A stretch of 64,000 nt of DNA from MPNO01 sp965200535 (GTDB taxonomy: Bacteria > Pseudomonadota > Alphaproteobacteria > MPNO01): the NCBI GenBank assembly GCA_965200535.1, contig CBDAUF010000002.1:1116001-1180000 (forward strand). The letters are read 5' to 3'. A program made the translations under genes and the position numbers. Each line of letters begins with the position of its first letter. Within the stretch, counting starts at the first letter, position 1. Shown here piece after piece: positions 17,041 through 25,920 of this stretch. Below the pieces are notes generated by a model. That model saw only the letters and a list, made by a program, of their open reading frames with translations, ran no database searches and was not told the origin of the DNA.

Positions 17041-17984
17041 CACTCTTCCTCCTCGTCCCGCGGCCTCGGGCTGGAGAACCGTTGCCGCAGGGATAGCCAT
17101 GTCTCGGCAAAACCGATTGCCGCCGCGACCAGTGCGGGCCAGCCGGCGACGACGAGGCTGAAATACACGCAAACCAGGATAAACGTCCGTGCGCGCCAGC
17201 GCAGCGACAGCGCATGTATAACCGACAGGCCGATAAACACAAAGGGCAGGCCCGCAACGATCGCCGCGTTGGTGCCGAGGGCGCCGACCTGACCGGGCAG
17301 GAACGACGCAAGCAGCGCCGCCGCAAACACGATCGACAGCCATTGCGGCAGCCAGAGCGTGTGGAACGGCGCACCGGGGCGCAGGTTGAGGGAGAAGCGG
17401 GACAGCACGCCCTGAGCGAGAAGCCCGTTCACGATCACCATCACCTGCCACGACGTCAGCACCAGGGCGGGCAGAAACCATGCAAGCCTGTCCTGAGCGG
17501 CCGCGACCGCCCTCCGTGTCGTTTCGCCGCCGCCGAGCCCGCGCGTCATTTCGAAGAGCAGCGCCTTGCCTGTGCCGATCAGGCCGCCTTCATGACTCCA
17601 AAATAGGAGTGCGGCAGCCAGCAGCGCGGCGATCGCGATCGCATTCAGCACCGCCAGCAGATAGCCCGGCGGATACCATTCGATGCTGCCGTCCGGGTTG
17701 GTGCGGCTCAGCATTGCGCGGTTGGTGAGGACGAGCACAGGCAGTGCGGCGGTAAGCAGGAACAGGGCGGCCGCACTCAGCGGCAGGGCGGCGGCGATCA
17801 GGACCGCGCCCACACCGGCCGCCAGCGCGGCATGCGGGAACCCGGCGCCGAGGCCGATGGCAAACAATGGAAACTGCGCGAGATAGGCGAGGATCAGCGA
17901 GCCGAAAGAACCGAGGCCCACCGCGACATAGAACAGGGCGGCCACGGCCCCGGCGGCGATGGCGAGAAGGATCGGGCGGGACAT
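17040..17984 (-). CDS. DUF2232 domain-containing membrane protein
   Basis: A 314-residue protein with about eight hydrophobic segments spread over its length and an acidic C-terminal tail ending in four glutamates. It belongs to the DUF2232 (YybS-like) family. In alphaproteobacteria this gene sits between rpsR and rplI, exactly as here, which supports the assignment. It overlaps the rplI start by one base. Its function is unknown; a transport or envelope role is a guess from topology only. Confidence 0.9.
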   Translation of the reverse strand: MSRPILLAIAAGAVAALFYVAVGLGSFGSLILAYLAQFPLFAIGLGAGFPHAALAAGVGAVLIAAALPLSAAALFLLTAALPVLVLTNRAMLSRTNPDGSIEWYPPGYLLAVLNAIAIAALLAAALLFWSHEGGLIGTGKALLFEMTRGLGGGETTRRAVAAAQDRLAWFLPALVLTSWQVMVIVNGLLAQGVLSRFSLNLRPGAPFHTLWLPQWLSIVFAAALLASFLPGQVGALGTNAAIVAGLPFVFIGLSVIHALSLRWRARTFILVCVYFSLVVAGWPALVAAAIGFAETWLSLRQRFSSPRPRDEEEE

Positions 17985-18008
17985 GTCGCGCCGCCGTGCG
18001 GGCGTCCC

Positions 18009-18236
18009 TCAGCGGATGACGAAGGGCAGAAGCGCGATGTTGCGAGCGCGTTTAATGGCCTGCGCGAGTTCGCGCTGCTTCTTGGTGGAGACCGCGGTGA
18101 TGCGGCTCGGCACGATCTTGCCGCGTTCGGACAGGAAACGCTGCAGGAGCCTCACGTCCTTATAGTCGATCTTGGGCGCGTTGGGCCCCGAGAACGGGCA
18201 ACTCTTCTGCCGACGAAAGAACGGCCGCCGGCTCAT
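18009..18236 (-). CDS. rpsR: 30S ribosomal protein S18
   Basis: A 75-residue S18 that binds the 30S platform as a heterodimer with S6. It has the family signature from IDYKDVRLLQRFLSERGKI to the arginine-rich KRARNIALLPF. Four bases overlap with the rpsF stop, giving translational coupling that matches the 1:1 stoichiometry. The ATG start is clear. Confidence 0.97.
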   Translation of the reverse strand: MSRRPFFRRQKSCPFSGPNAPKIDYKDVRLLQRFLSERGKIVPSRITAVSTKKQRELAQAIKRARNIALLPFVIR

Positions 18237-18727
18237 TGCGCCTTCTCCTCGGCCTTGTCGGCATCGGCCGGTTTGGCATCGGTCGGTTTGGCGTCGCCCT
18301 TGTCGGCTTCCTTGGAGGCGTCCCGGTTCTCCGCTGTCCGGGCGCCTTGAGGCCTGCCTCCGTCGCGTCCGCCGAAGCCGCGTCTGCGCCCGCGGTCATC
18401 GCGCGACCCCCGCGTCATCATGATCGAGGGGTTGTCGTCCAGTTCGTCCACCCTCACGGTGAGATACCGCAGCACGTCTTCGCTCAGACGCATGTTCCGT
18501 TCGTACTCGCCCAACGCGTCGCTCGACGCATCGATGTTGAGCAGCGAGTAATGGCCCTTGCGATTCTTCTTGATGCGGTACGCCAGGTTCTTGAGACCCC
18601 AGTATTCGTTCTTGGTGACGCGCCCGCCGCCCGTTTCGATGATCTCGGTCAGGCGCTGGGTCAGCGCCTCCACCTGGGCGGCCGAGATATCGGGGCGCGC
18701 AATATAGACGCTTTCGTAGAATGCCAC
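18233..18727 (-). CDS. rpsF: 30S ribosomal protein S6
   Basis: Ribosomal protein S6 of 164 residues. The globular S6 fold covers about residues 1-100 (MAFYESVYIARPDIS, LAYRIKKNRKGHY). The rest is a low-complexity tail rich in Gly, Arg, Asp, Lys and Ala containing repeated KPTDAKPADA units. The start is GTG (coded as Met), with AAGGAG nine bases upstream. It is the first gene of the rpsF-rpsR-DUF2232-rplI operon, transcribed from the promoter at 18880-18907 with a leader of about 145 bases. Confidence 0.96.
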   Translation of the reverse strand: MAFYESVYIARPDISAAQVEALTQRLTEIIETGGGRVTKNEYWGLKNLAYRIKKNRKGHYSLLNIDASSDALGEYERNMRLSEDVLRYLTVRVDELDDNPSIMMTRGSRDDRGRRRGFGGRDGGRPQGARTAENRDASKEADKGDAKPTDAKPADADKAEEKAQ

Positions 18728-18879
18728 TTCGCGGCGCTCCTTGATCGCTACCCTCGATTGCTGCCGAACCGGCGCGAGCGGCGTTGGTCCCAGCGTCCCG
18801 CGACCGCATGCCTCGCCCGACCGTAAATACAGGCAGGCCGTCCAGGACGGGCGGTATCGCCCCGCTCGACGGCAGCCGG

Positions 18880-18907
18880 ACTATACACGTTTCCTTGCCC
18901 GGCGCAA
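18880..18907 (-). promoter_or_regulatory. promoter of the rpsF operon
   Basis: On the minus strand TTGCGC (18907-18902) is followed by a 16-base spacer and TATAGT (18885-18880), a good sigma-70-type match. The start near 18872 gives a leader of about 145 bases before rpsF, long enough to hold the S6:S18-binding autoregulatory structure described for many bacteria. The 309-base gap between rpsF and fabD otherwise holds no gene. Confidence 0.65.
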
Positions 18908-18955
18908 GCAAACCGCCCCGCTTCCGCGGACACCGCGGCCCGATGCGGCGGCCGC

Positions 18956-18984
18956 TTGACAGGACTCGGGCCCCGTGTCTGTTC
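18956..18984 (+). promoter_or_regulatory. possible fabD promoter (-35 only convincing)
   Basis: A perfect TTGACA occurs at 18956-18961 on the plus strand. At 17 bases spacing the -10 position (18979-18984) reads CTGTTC-like and is weak. The location about 75 bases before the fabD ATG is reasonable for the fab operon promoter. Confidence 0.4.
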
Positions 18985-19036
18985 TTGCCGTCGGCTCCCG
19001 TCGCCGTTTGCCCGTCCATCCATTTCGGAATCCAGC

Positions 19037-19975
19037 ATGACGATTGCCTTAGTCTTTCCGGGACAGGGTTCCCAGGCCGTGGGCATGGGGCAGGCCTTCA
19101 TGGAAGCGTTTCCGATCGCGCGGGAGACGCTGGAGGAGGTTGACGATGCGCTCGGGCAGCACCTGTCGCGCATCGTCCGCGAGGGGCCGGGGGAAGCTCT
19201 CACCTTGACCGAAAATGCCCAGCCGGCGCTGATGGCCGTCAGCATCGCGACGCTTCGCGTTCTCGCCGGGGAGGCGGGTTTCGACATTGCCGGCCGGGTA
19301 TCCCATGTGGCCGGTCATTCGCTCGGCGAATATTCGGCGCTCGCCGCTGCCGGTTCGTTCGCGCTGCCCGACGCGGCGCGTCTGCTGAAGACGCGCGGCC
19401 GGGCGATGCAGGAGGCGGTGCCGGTCGGTGCCGGCGCCATGGCGGCTCTGCTCGGCGCCACCCTCGATCAGGCCGGCGAGATCGCCGGCGACGCGGCGCA
19501 GGGTCAGGTGTGCGATGTTGCCAACGACAACGCGCCCGGCCAGGTGGTGCTCTCGGGCGACAGTGAGGCCGTCGAGCGCGCGGTGGCGCTGGCGAAGGAG
19601 CGCGGCGTCAGGCGTTCGATCCTCCTCCCGGTCTCTGCGCCGTTCCACTGCAGCCTGATGCGCCCGGCGGCGGAAACCATGGAGGAGGCGCTCGCCGCCA
19701 CCGAGATGAAGCCGCCTGAGCCGGTGCTGGTGGCGAACGTTTCGGCCGAATCGGTCTGCGACCCGGAAGAAATCCGCGAGCTCCTCGTCGCGCAGGTTAC
19801 CGGGCTGGTCCGGTGGCGCGAATGCGTGCTGGCGATGCGCGGCGCCGGCGTCGAGGCGGTCGTCGAGATCGGGGCCGGAAAGGTTCTCACCGGGCTTACT
19901 CGGCGCATCGACCCCGATCTCGGTGCGCTGTCCGTCGAAACCCCCGACGATATCGAGGCGCTGCTCACGCTCTGA
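19037..19975 (+). CDS. fabD: malonyl-CoA:ACP transacylase
   Basis: A 312-residue FabD that loads malonate from CoA onto ACP at the start of type II fatty acid synthesis. The start at 19037 yields MTIALVFPGQGSQAVGMG, the standard N-terminus. The nucleophilic serine is S95 in GHSLGEYSALAA and the catalytic His lies in APFHCSLM near residue 201. It opens the fabD-fabG-acpP-fabF-mltG cluster and is divergent from rpsF. Confidence 0.97.
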   Translation: MTIALVFPGQGSQAVGMGQAFMEAFPIARETLEEVDDALGQHLSRIVREGPGEALTLTENAQPALMAVSIATLRVLAGEAGFDIAGRVSHVAGHSLGEYSALAAAGSFALPDAARLLKTRGRAMQEAVPVGAGAMAALLGATLDQAGEIAGDAAQGQVCDVANDNAPGQVVLSGDSEAVERAVALAKERGVRRSILLPVSAPFHCSLMRPAAETMEEALAATEMKPPEPVLVANVSAESVCDPEEIRELLVAQVTGLVRWRECVLAMRGAGVEAVVEIGAGKVLTGLTRRIDPDLGALSVETPDDIEALLTL

Positions 19976-20003
19976 ACGGGTCTCGCAACGACAAGGATCG
20001 ATC

Positions 20004-20741
20004 ATGTTCGACCTCGAAAACAGGCGGGCCCTGGTCACCGGGGCGTCGGGCGGCATCGGCGGGGCGGTGGCCGCGGCGCTGCACCGCCGGGGCGCGACGG
20101 TGGCCCTCGCCGGACGGGATCGCGCAGCGCTGGAAGAGCACGCGGCGGCGCTCGGGGCCCGGGCCCATGTGCTGACCGCTGACCTTGCCGACCCGGAGGC
20201 GGCCGGTGCCCTGGCGAAAGCGGCCGGGGAGGCGATGGGCGGGATCGATATCCTGGTCAACAACGCCGGCATTGCGCGCGACAACCTTTTCGTGCGCTTG
20301 AAGGACGAAGACTGGCAAACCGTGCTCGACGTCAACCTCACCGCGGGGTTCAGGCTGGCCCGCGCTGCGCTGCGCGGCATGATGCGCTCGCGCTGGGGCC
20401 GGATTGTTGCCATCACCTCGATCGTCGGCCAGACCGGCAATCCGGGCCAGGCGAATTACGCGGCTGCGAAGGCCGGCATGACGGGCATGACCAAGGCGCT
20501 CGCCGCCGAGGTCGCGGCGCGCGGTATCACCGTGAACTGCATCGCGCCGGGGTTCATCGACACCGCGATGACGCGCGGCCTCGGCAAAGACCAGACCGCC
20601 AGGCTCGTCGAACGGATCCCGGCCGGCCGCCTCGGTTCGCCCGCGGATGTGGCTGCCTGTGCGGTCTTCCTGGCCAGCGAAGAAGCCGCCTATATCACGG
20701 GACAAACACTCAGCGTCAACGGCGGCATGGCCATGCTGTAG
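20004..20741 (+). CDS. fabG: 3-oxoacyl-ACP reductase
   Basis: A 245-residue classical short-chain dehydrogenase using NADPH for the first reduction in fatty acid elongation. It has the GASGGIGG cofactor motif near residue 14, NNAG near residue 86, and the catalytic Ser, Tyr and Lys in ITSIVGQTGNPGQANYAAAK. The ATG has AAGGATCG upstream. It starts 28 bases after fabD. Position between fabD and acpP makes the biosynthetic FabG role secure. Confidence 0.96.
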   Translation: MFDLENRRALVTGASGGIGGAVAAALHRRGATVALAGRDRAALEEHAAALGARAHVLTADLADPEAAGALAKAAGEAMGGIDILVNNAGIARDNLFVRLKDEDWQTVLDVNLTAGFRLARAALRGMMRSRWGRIVAITSIVGQTGNPGQANYAAAKAGMTGMTKALAAEVAARGITVNCIAPGFIDTAMTRGLGKDQTARLVERIPAGRLGSPADVAACAVFLASEEAAYITGQTLSVNGGMAML

Positions 20742-20881
20742 AACGCGCCCGTGTTTGCCCTGCGCTGGCATGGCAACAGCGATTGTGGTAGGTATCGGCC
20801 CCTGCTGCGCGGCCGGGTTTCCGGTGGAATCCCGACTGCTCCGAGTCCGGTCAAGTGCTTACTACACCGAGGAACCCCGAC

Positions 20882-21121
20882 ATGAGCAACACTTCCGATC
20901 GTGTAAAGAAGATCGTGGTCGAGCATCTTGGCGTCGACGAAGCCAAAGTCACCGACAATGCGAGCTTCATCGACGATCTTGGCGCTGACAGCCTGGATAC
21001 CGTCGAACTGGTGATGGCGTTCGAGGAAGAGTTCGGCTGCGAAATTCCGGACGATGCGGCCGAGAAGATCCTGACCGTCAAGGATGCGATCGACTTCATC
21101 GACGAGAACGCGGACGCCTGA
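20882..21121 (+). CDS. acpP: acyl carrier protein
   Basis: A 79-residue acidic ACP. S37 in the DSL motif (GADSLDTVELVMAFEEEF) is the 4'-phosphopantetheine attachment site. The start at 20882 gives MSNTSDRVKKIVVEHLGV, the family N-terminus, with a GAGGA ribosome-binding site. The 140-base gap after fabG is long enough for a separate acpP promoter, as is common because ACP is made in excess. No convincing -35/-10 pair was found there. Confidence 0.98.
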   Translation: MSNTSDRVKKIVVEHLGVDEAKVTDNASFIDDLGADSLDTVELVMAFEEEFGCEIPDDAAEKILTVKDAIDFIDENADA

Positions 21122-21193
21122 GTCCGTCCACATGGTCGGTACGGCGATCCTTGGCGGGCGATTCCCGGTGAAGCGCGAACGGCAGGCGCGGCG

Positions 21194-22456
21194 ATGAGGC
21201 GGGTCGTGGTTACAGGTCTCGGCCTCGTGACCCCGCTCGGCGCGGGAGTCGACCATGTGTGGAAGCGCCTGCTCGACGGGGAATCGGGTATCGAACGTAT
21301 CGAATCGTTCGACGTTTCCGACCTGCCGTGCAAGATCGCCGGCACCGTGCCGTTCGGCGACAGCAGCGACGGGCATTTCGATCCCGATTCGGTCGTCGCC
21401 GCCAAGGACCGGCGCAAGGCGGACCTGTTCATTCTCTATGCGCTCGGCGCCACGCAGGAGGCGGTCGCGGATTCGGGCTGGACTCCGGAGAGCGAGGAGG
21501 AGCGCGCACGCACGGGAGTGCTGATCGGCTCCGGGATCGGAGGGCTCGGGACCATCTACGACGGCTCGCTGACGTTGCACGACCGCGGCCCGCGCCGTGT
21601 GACGCCGTTTTTCATTCCGGCCAGCTTGATCAACCTCGCCTCGGGGCAGGTATCGATTCGATACGGCTTCAAGGGGCCGAATCACTCGGTCGTGACGGCG
21701 TGTGCGACCGGGGCGCATGCGATCGGAGACGCTGCCCGGATGATCATGCTGGATGATGCCGACGTGATGATCTCGGGCGGCGCCGAAGGCGCCGTCTGCC
21801 GGATCGGGATCGCCGGGTTCGCGTCCGCGCGGGCGTTGTCGACCGGTTTCAACGACACGCCGGAACGTGCCTCGCGCCCCTGGGACCGCGACCGCGATGG
21901 GTTCGTGATGGGCGAGGGGGCGGGGATCGTGGTCCTCGAGGAGATGGAGCACGCGAAGAAACGCGGCGCGAAGATCTACGGCGAGGTCGTCGGTTACGGC
22001 ATGTCGGGGGATGCGCACCACATCACCTCTCCGCCGGAGGACGGCAACGGCGGCCGCCGGTCGATGCTGGCCGCCCTGAAGCGGGCAAAGCTCAACACAG
22101 ACGAGGTCGACTATATCAACGCCCACGGCACCTCGACCCCGGTCGGCGACGAGATCGAACTCGGCGCCGTCAAGAAGGTGTTCGGGCAGAACGCCTACGC
22201 CCTGTCCATGTCGTCCACCAAATCTGCCATCGGCCATCTCCTCGGCGCGGCGGGCAGCGTCGAAGCAATTTTTTCGATCAAGGCGATCAACGACGGCGTG
22301 GTCCCGCCGACGCTCAACCTTGACAATCCTTCCGACGGCTGCGATCTGGACCTCGTCCCCAACCAGGCCAAGGAGCGGCCGGTCCGCAATGCCTTGTCCA
22401 ATTCCTTCGGGTTCGGCGGCACCAACGCTTCCCTGATTTTCGCTTCGCCGTCCTGA
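21194..22456 (+). CDS. fabF: 3-oxoacyl-ACP synthase II
   Basis: A 420-residue beta-ketoacyl-ACP synthase II that condenses malonyl-ACP with acyl-ACP. The active-site Cys is C170 in VVTACATGAHAIGD; the two catalytic histidines lie in NAHGTSTPVGD and SAIGHLLGAAG. The length and the N-terminal MRRVVVTGLGLVTPLG are typical. It is downstream of acpP and 16 bases upstream of mltG. Confidence 0.97.
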   Translation: MRRVVVTGLGLVTPLGAGVDHVWKRLLDGESGIERIESFDVSDLPCKIAGTVPFGDSSDGHFDPDSVVAAKDRRKADLFILYALGATQEAVADSGWTPESEEERARTGVLIGSGIGGLGTIYDGSLTLHDRGPRRVTPFFIPASLINLASGQVSIRYGFKGPNHSVVTACATGAHAIGDAARMIMLDDADVMISGGAEGAVCRIGIAGFASARALSTGFNDTPERASRPWDRDRDGFVMGEGAGIVVLEEMEHAKKRGAKIYGEVVGYGMSGDAHHITSPPEDGNGGRRSMLAALKRAKLNTDEVDYINAHGTSTPVGDEIELGAVKKVFGQNAYALSMSSTKSAIGHLLGAAGSVEAIFSIKAINDGVVPPTLNLDNPSDGCDLDLVPNQAKERPVRNALSNSFGFGGTNASLIFASPS

Positions 22457-22472
22457 CCGGCCGGTTGCGTCG

Positions 22473-23474
22473 GTGCGCCGGCTCGTCCTTCACGCAGCCG
22501 CATTCGGACTGCCCGGCGCAGCGGTCTTTGCGCTCGCCTTCGCCCTCTGGGCGCATGTCGATTTCACCCGGCCGGGCCCGCTTTCCGCCGAAACCACCGT
22601 CATCATCCCCAAGGGCGACGGCGCCGGGGAAATTGCGGCGGCGCTGTTCTCCGGCGGGGTGATCGCCGATCGTTTCCTGTTTCGCGTCGGCGCGTGGCTG
22701 TCCGGGAGGAGCCGGACGATGCAGGCGGGCGAGTATCGTTTTCCCGCCGGCGTTTCGATGGACGGAGCGATCGCACTGCTGGCGCGGGGCAAGACGATCG
22801 AACGCCGGATCACGGTCGCCGAAGGGCTCACGGCGAGCGAGGTGCTCGGGCTCGTCTCTGCGGCCGGAGGGCTCACCGGCGATCTGCCGGGCGATGTCGA
22901 GGAGGGTTCGCTCCTGCCCGACACCTATTTTTATTCGTTCGGAGATACCCGCGCCGCCGTCGTGCGGCGGATGCGCGATGCGATGCGGCAAACCCTGATG
23001 TCCTTGTGGGCCGGGCGCGCCCAGGGTCTTGCGCTTGCGACGCCCGAGGAGGCGCTGGTGCTGTCCTCGATTATCGAGCGGGAGACCGCCGTCGCGGACG
23101 AACGCCCGCGCGTTTCGGCGGTGTTTCACAACCGCCTCCGCCGCGGCATGCGCCTGCAATCGGATCCTACGGTGATCTACGCGTTGACCGGGGGCAAGGC
23201 GCCGCTCGGCCGGCCGCTCGCAAGGAGCGATCTACGCCGCGATTCGCCCTACAACACCTATCGGGTGGACGGCCTGCCGCCGACGCCGATCGCCAACCCG
23301 GGCCGCGCCTCCATCGAGGCGGCGCTCCACCCGGCGGACACCGACGAACTCTATTTCGTCGCCGACGGAAGCGGCGGCCACGTCTTCGCACGTACCCTGA
23401 CCGAGCATCTTCGCAACGCCGCCCGGTGGCGGCGCCTCCGGCACCAGCGGATACGCGGGCAAGACGCGCCCTGA
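22473..23474 (+). CDS. mltG: endolytic murein transglycosylase MltG
   Basis: A 333-residue YceG/MltG lytic transglycosylase that cuts nascent glycan strands and terminates their growth at the inner membrane. It has an N-terminal membrane anchor (about 3-27) and a LysM-like region followed by the YceG domain. The catalytic glutamate is E202 in SSIIERETA. FHNRL, LQSDPTVIYAL and SPYNTYRVDGLPPTPI are family signatures. It starts with GTG. The position after fabF is the usual alphaproteobacterial arrangement. It is convergent with rmuC. Confidence 0.95.
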   Translation: MRRLVLHAAAFGLPGAAVFALAFALWAHVDFTRPGPLSAETTVIIPKGDGAGEIAAALFSGGVIADRFLFRVGAWLSGRSRTMQAGEYRFPAGVSMDGAIALLARGKTIERRITVAEGLTASEVLGLVSAAGGLTGDLPGDVEEGSLLPDTYFYSFGDTRAAVVRRMRDAMRQTLMSLWAGRAQGLALATPEEALVLSSIIERETAVADERPRVSAVFHNRLRRGMRLQSDPTVIYALTGGKAPLGRPLARSDLRRDSPYNTYRVDGLPPTPIANPGRASIEAALHPADTDELYFVADGSGGHVFARTLTEHLRNAARWRRLRHQRIRGQDAP

Positions 23475-23480
23475 GCCGTG

Positions 23481-24863
23481 TTATTCCGCTGCCGGGCTGT
23501 CCCGCCGGGGCGGCTCGACGGCGGCTTCGGGCGGCGATTCGAACGCGAAGTCGCGGTCGGCGCGCAGCTTTCGCACATCGGTATCGATATGGCGGGGCTC
23601 CGGCAGCGACTGCGAGGTTGCTTCGACCTCGAGTTCGACGAAACGCCGCGCCTGCGGCATCACACGGGATTCCAGGCTGCCGACAAAGGCGTTGTACTGT
23701 TTCACCGATTTGGCGATATCTTCGCCCAGATCGGCAATGTGGCCGCCCATCGTATTGATTCTGCGGTAGAGTTCGCGTCCGAGTTCCGCGATTTCCCGAG
23801 CGTTGTCGGCAACCTTTTCCTGGCGCCATCCAAAAGCGACCGTCTTGGCCAGGCCCAGCATCACGGTCGGGGTGACGATCAGCACGTTGGATCTGAGCGC
23901 ATCGTCGTAGAGCGACGGGTCGCGTTCGATCGCCGCGGCGTAGAAATTGTCGCCCGGCACGAACATCACGACGAAGTCCGGGGTGGTGTCGAGGGCATCC
24001 TGATAGCCCTTTGCGGCAAGGCTTCGCATGTGCGTGCGGAGTTGCCGGGCATGACGGGCGAGATGTTCGTCCCGGTCGGCCTCGTTTTCGGCCTCCATCG
24101 CGTCCATGTAGGCGGTGAGCGAGGTCTTGGCGTCGACGACCATGAACCGTTCGCCGGGCAGGCGGATGATCGCGTCGGGGCGCAGCAGGGTGGAATCCCG
24201 GCGCAGAGACTGTTCCGTAAAGAAGTCGCAATATTCCGTCATTCCAGACAGTTCTAGGACATTCCGGAGAGTTTCCTCGCCCCAGCGTCCGCGCGTCTTG
24301 GGTGCACCGCGCAGCGCATTGACCAGCCTCGCGGCCTCGGTTCTCACCTTCTCCTGTCCGTCGACGACATTCTTCAGTTCGTTTGCGAGGCCGCCATAGT
24401 GTTCCTTTCGGGTCTGTTCGATCTCCTCGAGGTTTCTGCGCCAGTCTGCCAGTGCGGTCTGCATCGGCTCGATGAGGTTCACGATCGCATTCTGGCGGCG
24501 CGCGAGGTCGCTGTCCGCCAGCTTGCGGTGTTTGTCGAAGGCCTCGTTGGCGAGCCCGAGAAACGAACTCTGGTTTTCCTTCAGCGCCTGCCGGGCAAGC
24601 GCTGCGATCTCCTTTTCGATGTCGCTGCGGACGCGCTCGAGGGAGGCGACCTTTTCCGCGTGCGCTTCCCCGGCCGCGTCGAACCTGGCGCGCACAGCCG
24701 CGAGTTCTGCGCGCTCGTGCGCGAGATCGCGCATTGCCTCGTCCGCCCGCTGGCGTTCCCCGTCGCGCGCGGCGGCGATGCGCGCGATCTCGCCGCCCCG
24801 CACCAGCCAGGCGACGGCCACTCCGAAGGCGAGGCCGAGAACGGCGGCAATGATCGCTTCCAT
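23481..24863 (-). CDS. rmuC: DNA recombination protein RmuC
   Basis: A 460-residue RmuC-family protein. An N-terminal membrane segment (about 3-22) is followed by a long coiled coil (about 25-130) and the PD-(D/E)XK-like RmuC nuclease domain, with MVVDAKTSL and VMFVPGDNFY as markers near residues 245 and 305. RmuC limits inversions at short repeats in E. coli. It lies in opposite orientation between mltG and yicC, an insertion relative to the common mltG-yicC-gmk order. Confidence 0.93.
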   Translation of the reverse strand: MEAIIAAVLGLAFGVAVAWLVRGGEIARIAAARDGERQRADEAMRDLAHERAELAAVRARFDAAGEAHAEKVASLERVRSDIEKEIAALARQALKENQSSFLGLANEAFDKHRKLADSDLARRQNAIVNLIEPMQTALADWRRNLEEIEQTRKEHYGGLANELKNVVDGQEKVRTEAARLVNALRGAPKTRGRWGEETLRNVLELSGMTEYCDFFTEQSLRRDSTLLRPDAIIRLPGERFMVVDAKTSLTAYMDAMEAENEADRDEHLARHARQLRTHMRSLAAKGYQDALDTTPDFVVMFVPGDNFYAAAIERDPSLYDDALRSNVLIVTPTVMLGLAKTVAFGWRQEKVADNAREIAELGRELYRRINTMGGHIADLGEDIAKSVKQYNAFVGSLESRVMPQARRFVELEVEATSQSLPEPRHIDTDVRKLRADRDFAFESPPEAAVEPPRRDSPAAE

Positions 24864-24976
24864 CGGGATTTCCCTCCCTCGACGCCGGACCGGCGACTCG
24901 CCCGGGATGCGCGCAGTTTGTACTATAAGGGCGCCGTCCGATTCCCGGCTAACGCAGCCAACGTTCCGAAAGCATC

Positions 24977-25918
24977 ATGGCCCAGGCCCGATCGACCCGT
25001 ATTGCCGAGGTCACACGAGAGGCTGCCGTTCCCTCGATCCAGAGCATGACGGGGTTCGCCCGCGCCGAAGGGGGCGATGCCGACTTCCGCTGGGCGTGGG
25101 AAGCGAAGAGCGTAAACTCCCGCAGCCTCGATCTCCGCATCCGCACCCCGCCGGGATACGACGGGCTCGAACCCAGGGCGCGGGCGCTGGCGGCAAAGCG
25201 GTTCAGCCGCGGCTCCCTCTCGCTCCATCTGGCGCTCAGGCAAGCCGAGCGCACCCCCGACATCCGGGTCAACGAAACCGTGCTGGAACGGCTGGCGGCG
25301 GTCCACAGATCGCTGCAGCGCCGGTTCGACGCGCCGCCCGTACGGCTCGAGGCGCTGATGGCCCTGCCGGGTGTTCTCGAGCGGGTGGAAGCCGAGGACA
25401 GCGGCTCCGTGCGTGAGGGTCGGATCCGCGCGATGGCCGAGACGCTGGACGCGGCGCTCGCCGCTCTCGCGTCCGCGCGCAGCGAAGAGGGCGGGCGGCT
25501 CCGGGCGGTCCTCGGCCGTCATCTGGACGAAATCGAAGCCCTCGTGACCCGGGCGGCCGAGGCCGCGGCGCGCCAGCCGGCGCTCGTCGGCGGCCGGATT
25601 CGCGAACGCGTTGCGGCGCTCCTCGGCGAAAGCGCGCCCGTTGCCGAGGATCGCCTCGCGCAGGAAATCGCTCTTCTCGCCGCGCGGAGCGATGTCGCAG
25701 AGGAAATCGACCGGCTCGCCGGACACGTCGCGGCGGCGCGGGACCTCGCGGACGCCGGCGGGGTGGTCGGCCGGCGGCTCGACTTCCTGTGCCAGGAGTT
25801 CAACCGGGAAGCCAACACGCTGTGCTCGAAATCGGCGGATCTCGGCCTGACGCGGATCGGGTTGGATCTCAAGGCGGCGGTCGAGGGCCTCCGCGAGCAG
25901 GTTCAGAACGTCGAGTAG
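24977..25918 (+). CDS. yicC: YicC/YloC-family endoribonuclease
   Basis: A 313-residue YicC-like protein with an N-terminal domain (SMTGFARAEG, then EAKSVNSRSLDLRIR) and the C-terminal DUF1732 domain ending LREQVQNVE. E. coli YicC and B. subtilis YloC are endoribonucleases. Family proteins usually start just before SMTGFAR, so the first 20 residues from the ATG at 24977 may be extra. No good start lies nearer except the internal ATG at 25046. It is immediately upstream of gmk, the conserved order. Confidence 0.92.
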   Translation: MAQARSTRIAEVTREAAVPSIQSMTGFARAEGGDADFRWAWEAKSVNSRSLDLRIRTPPGYDGLEPRARALAAKRFSRGSLSLHLALRQAERTPDIRVNETVLERLAAVHRSLQRRFDAPPVRLEALMALPGVLERVEAEDSGSVREGRIRAMAETLDAALAALASARSEEGGRLRAVLGRHLDEIEALVTRAAEAAARQPALVGGRIRERVAALLGESAPVAEDRLAQEIALLAARSDVAEEIDRLAGHVAAARDLADAGGVVGRRLDFLCQEFNREANTLCSKSADLGLTRIGLDLKAAVEGLREQVQNVE

Positions 25919-25920
25919 CA

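Noticed and set aside
18260..18330. Short repeats in the rpsF tail as a CRISPR-like or VNTR array
   Set aside because: They encode the Lys/Ala/Asp-rich S6 tail in frame; there are no regular spacers.
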